This document shows, in pieces, positions 1 to 8,433 of a stretch of 64,000 nucleotides of DNA (positions are counted from its first letter, which is position 1; each line of letters begins with the position of its first letter). A program made the position numbers and the translations under genes. The stretch is taken from positions 248,001 to 312,000 of the forward strand of contig CP034120.1 of assembly GCA_003856375.1 (NCBI GenBank), read 5' to 3'. The DNA comes from Glaciecola amylolytica (GTDB lineage Bacteria; Bacteroidota; Bacteroidia; Flavobacteriales_D; Crocinitomicaceae). The notes under the pieces are model-generated. The model was not told the origin of the DNA, did not search any database, and was given only the letters and a program-made list of their open reading frames with translations.

Positions 1-89
1 CAATTTTACCTTAACCAGGATTATTCACCAATCTTCATTCATAACTTGTTAAGCCGGGGGATACTTCGAAGCAAAAAATCCCGTTCTTT

Positions 90-743
90 GTGCAATTGGA
101 ATTGAAATTGACAAAAAAGGAAAAATACGAACAGCAGTTGAAAGCTTATCTGCCGGCCGGTTTCGAGTCGATGGTGGCTGATTTGCTCCTGAGTCATCCG
201 GTTCGTTTTGCGATCACAAACCCGCGATCGACCAAGTTGGGAGATTACCGTGCGCCTCAGCAAGGAGAAACTTTTCATCGTATTTCGGTCAACGGGAATA
301 TGAATCCGTACAATTTCTTAATCACCACGCTGCACGAATTTGCTCATTTGCGGGTTTATGTTCAGTTCGGATTTCGGATCAAACCGCATGGTGAAGAATG
401 GAAAACCGAATTCAGAAAATTACTTTGGCCGGCTATTCAAACCGGATTACTGCCAAAAGACATTGAAGTTGCACTGATGACCAGTTTAACGAACATGAAA
501 GCTTCTTCCTGCACGGATACACAGTTGTCACGCGTACTGCGGCAATACGACAAACGGGAAGGAGGGGAGATTATACTGGAGGAAATTCCAAAAAATGCTA
601 CTTTTGTTTTGCAAGGAAAAACCTTTGTGAAAGGAGAGTTGAGGCGAACTCGTTTTTTGTGTACGGAAGTACCTTCGAAACGCCAGTTTTTAATTCATTC
701 GCTTGCAACAGTTCAACTTTTAGAAAACAACCATGAAAAATAA
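90..743 (+). CDS. SprT-like zinc metalloprotease domain protein
   Basis: Predicted zinc-dependent SprT/Spartan-like protein of 217 residues. The active-site helix HEFAH lies at about residues 82-86, with a likely third zinc ligand at H100 in a KPHGEEW motif, the usual SprT-like arrangement. There is no signal peptide or membrane segment, so it is probably cytoplasmic; bacterial SprT-like proteins are poorly characterised and the substrate is unknown. The start is taken as GTG at 90: the open frame reaches back to a stop at 42-44 but offers no ATG. The 3' end overlaps the next gene by 11 bp, so the two are probably translationally coupled, although no functional link between a protease and sugar-nucleotide synthesis is evident. 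Confident in the fold, not in the role. Confidence 0.85.
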   Translation: MQLELKLTKKEKYEQQLKAYLPAGFESMVADLLLSHPVRFAITNPRSTKLGDYRAPQQGETFHRISVNGNMNPYNFLITTLHEFAHLRVYVQFGFRIKPHGEEWKTEFRKLLWPAIQTGLLPKDIEVALMTSLTNMKASSCTDTQLSRVLRQYDKREGGEIILEEIPKNATFVLQGKTFVKGELRRTRFLCTEVPSKRQFLIHSLATVQLLENNHEK

Positions 744-1821
744 CTATTGTGTGATCATGGCCGGAGGAATCGGAAGCCGGTTCTGGCCCATGTCAACTGC
801 TCAGCGTCCGAAGCAATTTTTAGATGTGTTGGGGATTGGAAAATCTTTACTGCGCATGACTTTCGAGCGTTTATTACACATTGCTCCGGCGGAGAATATT
901 TATATTGTTACCAATGCAAATTATGCTTCATTGGTTAAAGAGCAGCTTCCGGAATTAACGGATAGTCAGATCTTGACCGAGCCAGAAAGAAAGAACACCG
1001 CTCCTTGCATTACGTATGCAGCTGCAAAAATTCATTCGATCAATCCGGATGCAACATTGATTGTAGCACCTTCGGACCACTTGATTTTAAAAGAAGATAA
1101 ATTCACGGAAATTGTCAATACGGCAATTTCTAATGCAAATAAAGAAGATCGTTTGGTGACTTTGGGAATCAAACCGACTCGTCCTGATACCGGTTACGGC
1201 TACATTGAATTCGTTGAAGACGGAGATATTCTTCCCGGACAGGTGAAAGATGTGAAGCATTTTACGGAGAAACCAAACAGGGAATTGGCTGAGATCTTTT
1301 TGCGAAGCGGAAATTACTACTGGAATTCCGGAATCTTCATCTGGCGTGCGAAAACAATTTTGAATGCTTTGGAGAAATTCAAACCGGAATTGTATCATTT
1401 GTTTACGGATCAATCTGAGAAATACAATACTCCGCAGGAACAGGCTTATGTGAATGCATCTTTTTCGGCATGTGAAGATATTTCCATTGACTTTGCGGTG
1501 ATGGAAAACGCGAAAAATGTGGATGTGGTTCTGTCTAATTTCGACTGGTCGGATTTGGGAACCTGGGGAAGCTTGTACTCACATTTGGAGAAAGATTACA
1601 ATGGAAACGCAGTGATCGGTGACCATGTTCATATGATCAACTCGGAAAATTGTATCGTAAATCTTCCAAGCAATAAGTTGGCTCTGATTCAGGGCTTACA
1701 AAATTACATCGTAGTGGAATCGGATAATATGCTGATGATTCTGAACCAGCACGATGAGCAGAACTTGAAAAAGTATATGTCTCCGATGCAGGAATCAAGC
1801 CCGGAGTTTTTTCCGAAATAG
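733..1821 (+). CDS. manC: mannose-1-phosphate guanylyltransferase
   Basis: Catalyses GTP plus mannose-1-phosphate to GDP-mannose, the precursor of mannose, fucose and related sugars in surface polysaccharides; cytoplasmic. The N-terminus carries the nucleotidyltransferase signature GGIGSRFWPM (residues 11-20) followed by RPKQ (25-28), then APSDHL near residue 110, a FTEKP motif and a WNSGIF motif in the sugar-binding half. At 362 residues it is the short, single-domain form without a C-terminal phosphomannose isomerase domain. It begins inside the end of the SprT-like gene (11-bp overlap) and ends just before a strong bidirectional hairpin. The family is certain; the symbol manC is the conventional name for this activity. 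Confidence 0.93.
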   Translation: MKNNYCVIMAGGIGSRFWPMSTAQRPKQFLDVLGIGKSLLRMTFERLLHIAPAENIYIVTNANYASLVKEQLPELTDSQILTEPERKNTAPCITYAAAKIHSINPDATLIVAPSDHLILKEDKFTEIVNTAISNANKEDRLVTLGIKPTRPDTGYGYIEFVEDGDILPGQVKDVKHFTEKPNRELAEIFLRSGNYYWNSGIFIWRAKTILNALEKFKPELYHLFTDQSEKYNTPQEQAYVNASFSACEDISIDFAVMENAKNVDVVLSNFDWSDLGTWGSLYSHLEKDYNGNAVIGDHVHMINSENCIVNLPSNKLALIQGLQNYIVVESDNMLMILNQHDEQNLKKYMSPMQESSPEFFPK

Positions 1822-1835
1822 AGATTAAAACAGCA

Positions 1836-1865
1836 AGTCGGGGTGAAAATTTTTTCACCCCGACT
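1836..1865. terminator. bidirectional rho-independent terminator
   Basis: A near-perfect stem with arms AGTCGGGGTGAAAA and TTTTCACCCCGACT, followed by a short T-rich run. It lies between the convergent manC (+) and TonB-plug (-) genes and can serve both. Confidence 0.8.
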
Positions 1866-1886
1866 CGTTTTTGTAAAGGATGGTCT

Positions 1887-2594
1887 TTACGGTCTATTAT
1901 TGTATTCGCGAAGCAAGTCGAAGTAGCTCAAAGTCTCCATTACGACAACTCCACCGGTAGTATCTCCATATTTTGCAGGAATCGCACCTGAGTAAACCAT
2001 GATGTAACCCAAAGCCGCACTCGGCACATTCTGAACATCATTCATTTTCACTCCATCTATGTAGTTGATCACGTCGCCTTTACGGGCACCTCTGAACATC
2101 AATTCTCCGTCATCGGAAAGTTTTACATCGGATGAAATTGCAGTAACCATCTGTTTTGCGTCGAATTTGATCGGCATGTGTTTGATGTCTTTTGCTGTCA
2201 GCTTCACTTCCGGAGCAACTCCTGTCGTAAGTCTGTAGATTGGAGCAATAATGTCAACTCCCGGAAGGATTTCTGTATTTGATTGAGCGATAATTCCCGT
2301 GTTTCCGAAACCGTCAGGAGACACTTCTACCAGTTGTGGTGCATAAGTGGTATCGCCGTCAATAATGAAATATACTTTGTATGAACCTGCCGGAACTCCT
2401 GAGATCCGAAATCGTCCTTCTTCATTTGTTACTGCTTTAAAAAACTGGTCTCCTCTGCTGGTTACGACGTAAGCTCCAAATACTCCTTCTTTCTTATCGG
2501 GAGTTACGAATGTTCCGATGATGTCTCCGAACGTATTTTGTGCGAAAGTCATTCCTGTCAGAAACAACGCTGCGATAAATGTGATTGTTTTCAT
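1887..2594 (-). CDS. secreted CarboxypepD-regulatory-like plus TonB-plug protein without a barrel
   Basis: 235 residues: a signal peptide ending about MTFAQ (residue 19), a CarboxypepD-regulatory-like beta-sandwich (about 25-110, with the EGRFRISGVPAGSYKV pattern), then a region resembling the plug of TonB-dependent receptors (FRGARKGDVINYIDG, then a GxxPAKYGDTTGGVVV motif near the end). In full receptors that plug is followed by a beta-barrel of 500 or more residues. Here the frame stops about ten residues later, and the intergenic sequence that follows is a terminator, so this looks like a genuine short protein rather than a recent truncation. It may work as a periplasmic or surface plug-domain protein; no function can be assigned. 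It is monocistronic between manC and the phosphatase gene. Confidence 0.8.
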   Translation of the reverse strand: MKTITFIAALFLTGMTFAQNTFGDIIGTFVTPDKKEGVFGAYVVTSRGDQFFKAVTNEEGRFRISGVPAGSYKVYFIIDGDTTYAPQLVEVSPDGFGNTGIIAQSNTEILPGVDIIAPIYRLTTGVAPEVKLTAKDIKHMPIKFDAKQMVTAISSDVKLSDDGELMFRGARKGDVINYIDGVKMNDVQNVPSAALGYIMVYSGAIPAKYGDTTGGVVVMETLSYFDLLREYNNRP

Positions 2595-2753
2595 GATTGA
2601 ATTTTTAATTGATTTCTATAGAGATGTCGGACGAAGCAAAATTCCATAAGTAAAATAAAAAAAAATTCAAATGTTAATTTTCAATTAGATACAGAAGTGC
2701 AACGTTAAAAAACATTTAACCGGGAATTAACCTAAATCGATTTTGTTCCGGTG

Positions 2754-2761
2754 TAGCTTTG
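2754..2761 (+). promoter_or_regulatory. -7 box upstream of the phosphatase gene
   Basis: TAGCTTTG fits the Bacteroidota -7 consensus TAnnTTTG and lies 13 bp before the ATG. No convincing -33 TTTG sits at the usual spacing. Confidence 0.4.
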
Positions 2762-2774
2762 TAAAAAAAATAAT

Positions 2775-5522
2775 ATGAAGCAGATTTTACTAATGATAAT
2801 GTGTTTTTTAACGCTTTCTGATGGATTCGGACAGACAGTTCATCCTTATTTGCAGGCTCCGACACCAAATTCCATTTATGTGAACTGGAAAACTGCTTCC
2901 ATTTCAACACCAACGATTGTTTACGGTACAACTGCTGCAAGTTTGACTTCTACCGTAACAGGAGCTCAGTCGCAGTTTATTGATGGTGGCTACAGCGGGA
3001 CTTACTACTACAACACGGTCCAGTTGATCAACCTGTCGCCAAATACGAAATACTATTATAAGGTAATTTCAGGAACGGCATCTTCCGCTGTTCTCAGCTT
3101 CAGAACACTTCCTTTACCGGGTCAGGCAACTACTTCCGACGGGCATTTGCGCTTTCTCATTATGGGAGATAACCAGATAAATGCTACCGGACGCTACGAT
3201 ACGCTTGTGGCGCAGGCAAAGAAGAAAGTATTCGAAAAATGGGGAGGAGAACCATCTGATTTTCTTTCGTTGACATTCATGGTCGGTGATCAGGTCGATC
3301 TTGGAAATCTGGATCAATATGAGAACATTCACTTTAAATTGAACCGCGAACTTTCCGGATATGTTCCTATTCAGACAACTGTTGGTAATCATGAAACTTA
3401 CGGTGCATTGGGAATGAATTCATACTACGCTCATTTCTATCTTGATCAGATGAATTATCAGGGAATCAGTTCAGGAACAGAGAACTATTATGCGATGCAG
3501 GCAGGAAATATACTGTTTATCAGTTTGAGTTCCGAACATACGGGAACGTCACAGTTTAACTGGTTGCAGCAAGTAATGAATGCTGCAGCAAATGATGCAA
3601 CGGTAGATTGGATATTAACCTTCAGTCATCGTCCGTATGAGGCGGAACAATACGTCGGTGATATTTCAGGCTGGGTAAAAAACACGGCGGTTCCGTTCTG
3701 TACGGGATTTGATAAATATGTGATGCACGTGGGAGCACATCATCATTTGTACGCTCGCGGTCAGTTGAAAGATGTTCCCGTGTATAATATTATTTCAGGT
3801 GGTACGGCATGGGATCAGTATTGGGGACAATCTACCGAACAGGATTTTGATTATGTACAAAAAACGATTCCGAACTGGTGTTACCAAATTGTGGATGTCG
3901 ATGTAACAAACGGAAAAATTGATGTTGAAACGTATTCGGTAGGTAGTCCGATCAGATATGCCAATAACCAATGGAAGCATAATGAGCTGGTGGACGCGTT
4001 TCATCGAACCAAAAATCAGGCGGCTCCGAATCAACCGACCATTACTACGAATTTCGGAGATTCATTGCAATTGCCTTTTGTGATTGAATCCTCTCCGTAT
4101 ACTTCTTCAACAGCTGAATTGCTGAATAGTACGGAGTTTCAGATTTCGCAAACAGCTAATTTCAGTGTGACAGAACTTGACCTTCTGCGCGACTATGAAA
4201 ATTTGTATGGTCAGGCACCGGGTCAGGCAGCCGACTCGACGAGAGATTTGAACGCAGGTGTCGATATTACCGAATACACGATTGCTGCCGGAGCACTTTC
4301 TAATGGAAAACATTACGTTCGGGTACGTCACCGCGATCGTAATTTGGAATGGTCGAACTGGAGTGTTATTGATTCATTCCATGTTTACAATTCGTTTGTT
4401 TCCGGCCCTTCGTTGGTGATGGATTCTTCGGAATACAGCTTGGGGACCCCAATGGTTGCTACTTATGTAAACGGTCCGGGAAACAGTACGGATTGGGTAG
4501 GGATTTACCATCTTGGAAATACGCCGGGACCAATTGCATCAACCGCATGGCAATATTGTAATGGAAGTAGTGGGACAATGAATTTCTCAGGGAGCGCATT
4601 AACTCAGTCCGATATGTATTTTGCTGCTTTTTTTGAGTTGGACGGTTATTCTGAGCTTGCTCCAAGAGATACGTTTTATTACGGGAAAATTCCTGTCATT
4701 ACTTCTGATACGAATGCTTATGCTATCGGTTCAACTATTCCGCTTTATATCGGGAATGCGCCTGCTATTGCTGATTCTGTTGAGGTTATTAAAGTCGGGC
4801 ACACACACGGTATTCAACCTTCAGCTTATTGGGGAGCGATAAATCAAACTTCGGATACCATTCAATTAAATGGAATTCCTGAAGGATATTATGCGAGTCG
4901 TTATTACTTTAAAGGGGAATACCTGATCGGTGAGCCATATTTCTTCTCTGTCGGAGATACAATTACCAGCTTATGGATTGATCAACCGGTTTATGATCTT
5001 GGTCAGGAAATTATTGCAACCTGGACGGATGCTCCAGGAATTGTGAAAGATTGGTTGGGAATTTACAATGAGGGAGATGCTCCGAATAGTGATCCGCTGC
5101 TTTCTTATGCTTACTTTGAAGGCGCAGCATCCGGAACGAAAACATTAACGGATAGTTTGTTGCCTACTTCTGCCGGAGATTATTTCATTGTGATGTTTAC
5201 GAATGATTCCTATACGGAAGTGTCTAACCGGGTACATTTTACGGTTGTAGATCCTTCCTTAGGTGTGGAAGAAATCGGAAATTCGGGAATCAAGGTGTAT
5301 CCGAATCCGTTGAACGATTCAAATGACCAGTTGACTGTTTTTTCTTCTGAATACCCGATAGAATATATCCGTATTCTGGATATGAATGGAAAAACGGTTT
5401 ACAAGACTGAAAATGTCAATCAACAAAAATATTCACTCTTGTCTCAGCAGCTTCCGAAAGGAATGTATGAGATCGAAATACAATCCCGCAAATTGTTCAG
5501 ATACAAATTATTGGTTCAATAA
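2775..5522 (+). CDS. purple-acid-phosphatase-like metallophosphoesterase with T9SS sorting domain
   Basis: Large secreted phosphoesterase, 915 residues. Signal peptide about 1-20; a purple-acid-phosphatase N-terminal Fn3-like domain about 22-112; then a metallophosphoesterase domain with the metal motifs GDNQ (131-134), GDQVD, GNHE, SHRPY and GAHHHLYARG. Two related Ig-like segments follow, each with a DWxGIY motif. The C-terminus has YPNPLN and ends in a typical type A T9SS sorting domain, so the protein is predicted to cross the outer membrane and become surface-attached or released. The likely role is phosphate scavenging from organic phosphoesters, but the exact substrate is not visible. 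It is monocistronic, with a -7 box upstream and a terminator downstream. Confidence 0.88.
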   Translation: MKQILLMIMCFLTLSDGFGQTVHPYLQAPTPNSIYVNWKTASISTPTIVYGTTAASLTSTVTGAQSQFIDGGYSGTYYYNTVQLINLSPNTKYYYKVISGTASSAVLSFRTLPLPGQATTSDGHLRFLIMGDNQINATGRYDTLVAQAKKKVFEKWGGEPSDFLSLTFMVGDQVDLGNLDQYENIHFKLNRELSGYVPIQTTVGNHETYGALGMNSYYAHFYLDQMNYQGISSGTENYYAMQAGNILFISLSSEHTGTSQFNWLQQVMNAAANDATVDWILTFSHRPYEAEQYVGDISGWVKNTAVPFCTGFDKYVMHVGAHHHLYARGQLKDVPVYNIISGGTAWDQYWGQSTEQDFDYVQKTIPNWCYQIVDVDVTNGKIDVETYSVGSPIRYANNQWKHNELVDAFHRTKNQAAPNQPTITTNFGDSLQLPFVIESSPYTSSTAELLNSTEFQISQTANFSVTELDLLRDYENLYGQAPGQAADSTRDLNAGVDITEYTIAAGALSNGKHYVRVRHRDRNLEWSNWSVIDSFHVYNSFVSGPSLVMDSSEYSLGTPMVATYVNGPGNSTDWVGIYHLGNTPGPIASTAWQYCNGSSGTMNFSGSALTQSDMYFAAFFELDGYSELAPRDTFYYGKIPVITSDTNAYAIGSTIPLYIGNAPAIADSVEVIKVGHTHGIQPSAYWGAINQTSDTIQLNGIPEGYYASRYYFKGEYLIGEPYFFSVGDTITSLWIDQPVYDLGQEIIATWTDAPGIVKDWLGIYNEGDAPNSDPLLSYAYFEGAASGTKTLTDSLLPTSAGDYFIVMFTNDSYTEVSNRVHFTVVDPSLGVEEIGNSGIKVYPNPLNDSNDQLTVFSSEYPIEYIRILDMNGKTVYKTENVNQQKYSLLSQQLPKGMYEIEIQSRKLFRYKLLVQ

Positions 5523-5552
5523 AGACCTCTAAACTACTATTGCTACATGAAG

Positions 5553-5581
5553 AAAAGCCAGTTCAAAAGACTGGCTTTTTT
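5553..5581 (+). terminator. rho-independent terminator of the phosphatase gene
   Basis: Arms AAAAGCCAGT and ACTGGCTTTT around a 7-nt loop, followed by a T-rich run, 30 bp after the stop codon. Confidence 0.85.
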
Positions 5582-5631
5582 GTTTTTATGGGGTTCTGTG
5601 ATGGAGAAAAGTTGATTTTCTTGTAATAAAC

Positions 5632-5769
5632 GTAATTCCGCAATATTACGTCCGGGACTGAGGTTGAGAGTTTTGCTTCAATTGCCTGAAACTGTGTCGT
5701 GATAGGCTTTCCCTAGCGTTGTATGAACTATGAGTTGAATCTTTTATGGACGTAATATTGCGGAATTAC
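5632..5769. repeat. 22-bp perfect inverted repeat pair flanking about 94 bp
   Basis: The arm at 5632-5653 is the exact reverse complement of the arm at 5748-5769. Each contains a near-palindromic core (CGCAATATTACG or CGTAATATTGCG) related to the dispersed element found at 23567, 30228 and 62001. The enclosed sequence has no evident gene. Confidence 0.85.
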
Positions 5770-5773
5770 TCCG

Positions 5774-5815
5774 AAAAAAGAGGGGGACGCGATGTATCGC
5801 GTCCCCCCTCTTTTT
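5774..5815. terminator. bidirectional terminator hairpin, used by nfu
   Basis: About 20-bp arms running from an A-tract through GAGGGGGACGCGAT to ATCGCGTCCCCCCTC and a T-tract, with one extra C. It lies 16 bp beyond the nfu stop on the minus strand. Confidence 0.8.
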
Positions 5816-5831
5816 ACACGTTCTTTTATAA

Positions 5832-6449
5832 TTACAAAGACTCAGCAACTACCTCTTTTACATCCGGTAAATGCTGCTTCAATAAATTCTCAATTCCGCC
5901 TTTCAATGTAGCCGTACTGGAAGGACAACCTGAACAAGCACCGCGAAGAGCAACTGTTACAGTTCCTTCTTCAAAACCTACGAAATCAATCGCACCACCG
6001 TCACCTTCTACCGCCGGGCGAACGTATTCATCCAACAACGAGCGAATTGCATCATCGTATTCGGACGGAGCATATTCTTTTGCCGGTTTTGCGTTTTCGT
6101 CATCCGAAGCTTTTGATTTCGCAACAGGCATTTGGATTAAAACATCTTTTCCTTCAGCAATCCAGTTCTTAACGAATTCACGCAACTCCATTGTCACGAA
6201 ATCCCAGGAAATGGTATCGTTTTTTGCGATGGTCACAAAATTTGCTGTGATGAAAACGGTTTTTACGAAAGGAAAATGGAACAACTCTTCAGCAAGTGGC
6301 GAGTAACCTTTTGCATCTGCTCCTGAATGAAATTCTACAGACTCTCCGTTGATCAATAAATACTTGTTCGCGACGAATTTCATCGTGTTCGGATTGGGAG
6401 TCATTTCAACATATACTGTAACTGGGACTGATGTCATGATGTTTGTCAA
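5832..6449 (-). CDS. nfu: Nfu-type iron-sulfur cluster carrier
   Basis: 205 residues with the two-domain Nfu layout. An N-terminal Nfu_N domain (about 11-100, opening with EMTPNPNTMKFV) is joined by an acidic/Lys-Ala linker (about 110-130) to a C-terminal NifU-like domain. That domain holds the cluster-binding CxxC at C172 and C175 in GACSGCPSSTATLKGGIE. Family knowledge: Nfu accepts Fe-S clusters from the SUF/ISC machinery and passes them to client enzymes in the cytoplasm. The first methionine is used; an internal ATG at residue 5 is also possible. It is monocistronic with its own terminator. Very sure of the family. Confidence 0.93.
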   Translation of the reverse strand: MTNIMTSVPVTVYVEMTPNPNTMKFVANKYLLINGESVEFHSGADAKGYSPLAEELFHFPFVKTVFITANFVTIAKNDTISWDFVTMELREFVKNWIAEGKDVLIQMPVAKSKASDDENAKPAKEYAPSEYDDAIRSLLDEYVRPAVEGDGGAIDFVGFEEGTVTVALRGACSGCPSSTATLKGGIENLLKQHLPDVKEVVAESL

Positions 6450-6563
6450 TTTTATTTCTACAAAGATACAGCAAATTGAAAATGTAGAATTGAAAATCGA
6501 AAAGCAATTAACATATGTTCGAAAAGTTTAGGAGGGAATCGTTTTTAGATTTTCAATTCTCAA

Positions 6564-7436
6564 TTATTCCGCCGGTTCAACATGAACCAAAACATCTTCA
6601 ATTTCCGGTAAAACATCCATCAGATGTTCTTTCAGGTTGTGAGCAATGGTATGTCCTTCATGAACACTTAAATCTCCGTCTACATGAATGTGCAAATCCA
6701 CCCAATAGCGCATACCGGATTTCCGGACCCAGCATTTTTCGGTTGCATGAATTCCTTCTACTTCCATGGCTTTTACACGAATGATCGCAATAAAATCATC
6801 GTAGCGGTGTTCGTCCATGATTTCACCCAAAGCAGGTCTGAAAATTTTGTAGGCATTGAAGAGAATGATAAAGGAAGCAATCAAAGCGGCCCAATCATCG
6901 GCTTGCGCCCAATCGTCGCCCATGTAAACTGCAATGGCAATTCCCACAAAAGCACAGGCAGAAGTAATTGCATCGCTTCGGTGATGCCAGGCATCGGCTT
7001 GCAAAGAGGTGCTTCCGACTTCTTTTCCGGATTTGGAAACAAAGCGGAAAAACAACTCCTTCACGATAATAATTCCTGCGATGAACCATAAAGTATAAGA
7101 TGCAGGAGCTTTATGCGGAGTTTGAATGTTGTGAATACTTTCAATGATGATCAGCGTAGCGGAAGCAACCAGGAATCCCACCACAACGAAGGTAATCAGA
7201 GGTTCAACCTTTCCGTGGCCGTAAGGATGATTATCATCCGGTGGGCGTTTTGCGTAACGAAAACCAATGATCACCAGGATAGATGCAAAAACATCGCCGG
7301 TAGATTCAATCGCATCTGCAATCAATGCGTATGAATTCCCGAAATATCCGACCAATGCTTTCACGATGGCCATGAGAAAATTCCCGATCAGACTGTACCA
7401 GGCCGTTCTTTCTGCCTTTTCGTGATTTACACTCAT
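6564..7436 (-). CDS. cation diffusion facilitator (CDF) metal exporter
   Basis: 290-residue inner-membrane CDF transporter that exports divalent metal (probably Zn or another transition metal) in exchange for protons. The TM2 metal site appears as E44xxxD48 within ADAIESTGD, and the TM5 site as H151xxxD155 in AWHHRSD. The conserved HPYGHGK loop is at about 70-76. The C-terminal cytoplasmic domain (about 205-290) has the usual ferredoxin-like pattern with HIHVDGDLSVHEGH. Its ATG immediately follows the stop codon of the Fur-family gene with no bases between, so the two are one operon and the exporter is very probably controlled by that regulator. Metal specificity cannot be read with certainty. 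Confidence 0.92.
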   Translation of the reverse strand: MSVNHEKAERTAWYSLIGNFLMAIVKALVGYFGNSYALIADAIESTGDVFASILVIIGFRYAKRPPDDNHPYGHGKVEPLITFVVVGFLVASATLIIIESIHNIQTPHKAPASYTLWFIAGIIIVKELFFRFVSKSGKEVGSTSLQADAWHHRSDAITSACAFVGIAIAVYMGDDWAQADDWAALIASFIILFNAYKIFRPALGEIMDEHRYDDFIAIIRVKAMEVEGIHATEKCWVRKSGMRYWVDLHIHVDGDLSVHEGHTIAHNLKEHLMDVLPEIEDVLVHVEPAE

Positions 7437-7829
7437 TTAGTTGGAATCTTTACAATTCTTACAAATTCCAGAGATCGTAAAGAATGTTTCTTCCGCCTGA
7501 AAACCTGCGGGAAGAGAAAAAGATGGAATGACCTGATCGAGGCAAGTCAGTTCACTGCAAACCCGGCAGCTGAAATGAATGTGTTCGTGATCGTGGTCAT
7601 GTTTGTGGTTGCAGGAGTTACAGGCAGCATAATTGACCACCCCGTTGACATTCACAATTTTGTGGATCAACCCGTCGTCCAGTAATCTTTCGAGAACCCT
7701 GTAAATCGTTACGCGGTCGCATAATCCATTCAATTTGTGTTGAATAGCAGGTTGAGACAACGCTACATTTGAATCGTTGATTAATTCTAAAATTGCACTT
7801 CGTGCAGCTGTGTTTCTTGTTGTCTTCAT
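7437..7829 (-). CDS. Fur-family metal-responsive regulator (Zur-like)
   Basis: 130-residue ferric-uptake-regulator family repressor. It has an N-terminal winged helix (about 8-60, DRVTIYRVLERLLDDGLIHK), a His/Asp-rich metal-sensing stretch HKHDHDHEHIH (about 75-85), and two structural-zinc CxxC pairs at 88/91 and 123/126. The open frame extends upstream to 7880, but ATG at 7829 is preferred because it begins at the family's usual N-terminus and has GGAGA upstream. It is directly abutted by the CDF exporter and diverges from the HYC_CC_PP/TonB receptor operon, so it probably represses one or both. The context suggests Zn or Cu rather than iron; Zur is a reasonable but unproven label. Confidence 0.9.
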   Translation of the reverse strand: MKTTRNTAARSAILELINDSNVALSQPAIQHKLNGLCDRVTIYRVLERLLDDGLIHKIVNVNGVVNYAACNSCNHKHDHDHEHIHFSCRVCSELTCLDQVIPSFSLPAGFQAEETFFTISGICKNCKDSN

Positions 7830-7846
7830 TGCGAATCTCCGGATTA

Positions 7847-7929
7847 CAAAAGTACGAAGTTTAATTCGTTGGCATTTCAAGATAAATGTTTTTTATGAAT
7901 TTGTTCCAAGTTCTTTTTTCGTACTTTTG
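7847..7929. promoter_or_regulatory. divergent promoter region with 12-bp inverted repeats
   Basis: CAAAAGTACGAA (7847-7858) and TTCGTACTTTTG (7918-7929) are exact inverted repeats about 59 bp apart. Each contains TACTTTTG, a fit to the Bacteroidota -7 box TAnnTTTG, one facing the Fur gene (minus strand) and one facing the HYC_CC_PP gene (plus strand). The plus-strand box has TTTG at 7900-7903 at an 18-bp spacing. The symmetry suggests two matched promoters or operators for the adjacent metal regulator. Confidence 0.5.
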
Positions 7930-7936
7930 GTTTCGA

Positions 7937-8380
7937 ATGAAGCGAATGCTGCAAATAGGAATGATAATCGTAGTACTGATGGGAACCATTGGTATTCCGT
8001 TCTATCAGCATACTTGCCTGAGCGAAAATCTGGTTCATAAATCCATTCTGGTACCAACGGACGTTTGCGCCAAAGAGCATGAAAAGGTTGAAAAACCATC
8101 TTGCTGTTCTGCGGATAAAGTAGTGGTTGATGCGGATCAGGAAAGTGTAGACGGACATTGTTGTGTGGACGAAGTTTCCAACTGGCAGTTTTCCTTTTTC
8201 TTCTTTCAGGATATGCATCCGATTTTTGCAGATGCATTTGCAGAGCTTTCAATTCTATCTTTTTTCAATCCCTTTGAAATTATTTGGACAGACGGAGATC
8301 GTGAACTCTTTTCAGGTTCGGATCCGCCCACTTTAACTGTCCTCGAGCGATTAACTCAATTGTGTATCTGGCGTTTATAG
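7937..8380 (+). CDS. HYC_CC_PP-type small secreted/membrane protein
   Basis: 147 residues from the ATG at 7937 (a longer frame from 7886 adds an unlikely N-terminus). It has one N-terminal hydrophobic segment, then a variant HxC motif (QHTC), a pair of CC dipeptides (PSCCS and GHCCV) and a late PPT. This is the pattern behind the Bacteroidota family name HYC_CC_PP; here the first motif reads HTC rather than HYC. The biochemical role is unknown. The cysteines and histidines, and its place ahead of a TonB receptor and a heavy-metal-binding protein, suggest periplasmic metal handling. A -7 box lies only 7 bp before the ATG, leaving almost no 5' leader. Confidence 0.75.
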   Translation: MKRMLQIGMIIVVLMGTIGIPFYQHTCLSENLVHKSILVPTDVCAKEHEKVEKPSCCSADKVVVDADQESVDGHCCVDEVSNWQFSFFFFQDMHPIFADAFAELSILSFFNPFEIIWTDGDRELFSGSDPPTLTVLERLTQLCIWRL

Positions 8381-8433
8381 AAACTTGCTTTTGACCAAAA
8401 ACAAAAGTGAAGTTGAATTAAACGTTAAAAACA

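Noticed and set aside
5746-6306. A 186-aa plus-strand frame
   Set aside because: It is the antisense shadow of nfu and begins within the inverted repeat; no recognised domain.
6684-7091. A 135-aa plus-strand frame opposite the CDF gene
   Set aside because: Shadow of a confidently identified transporter, with composition of a reverse frame.
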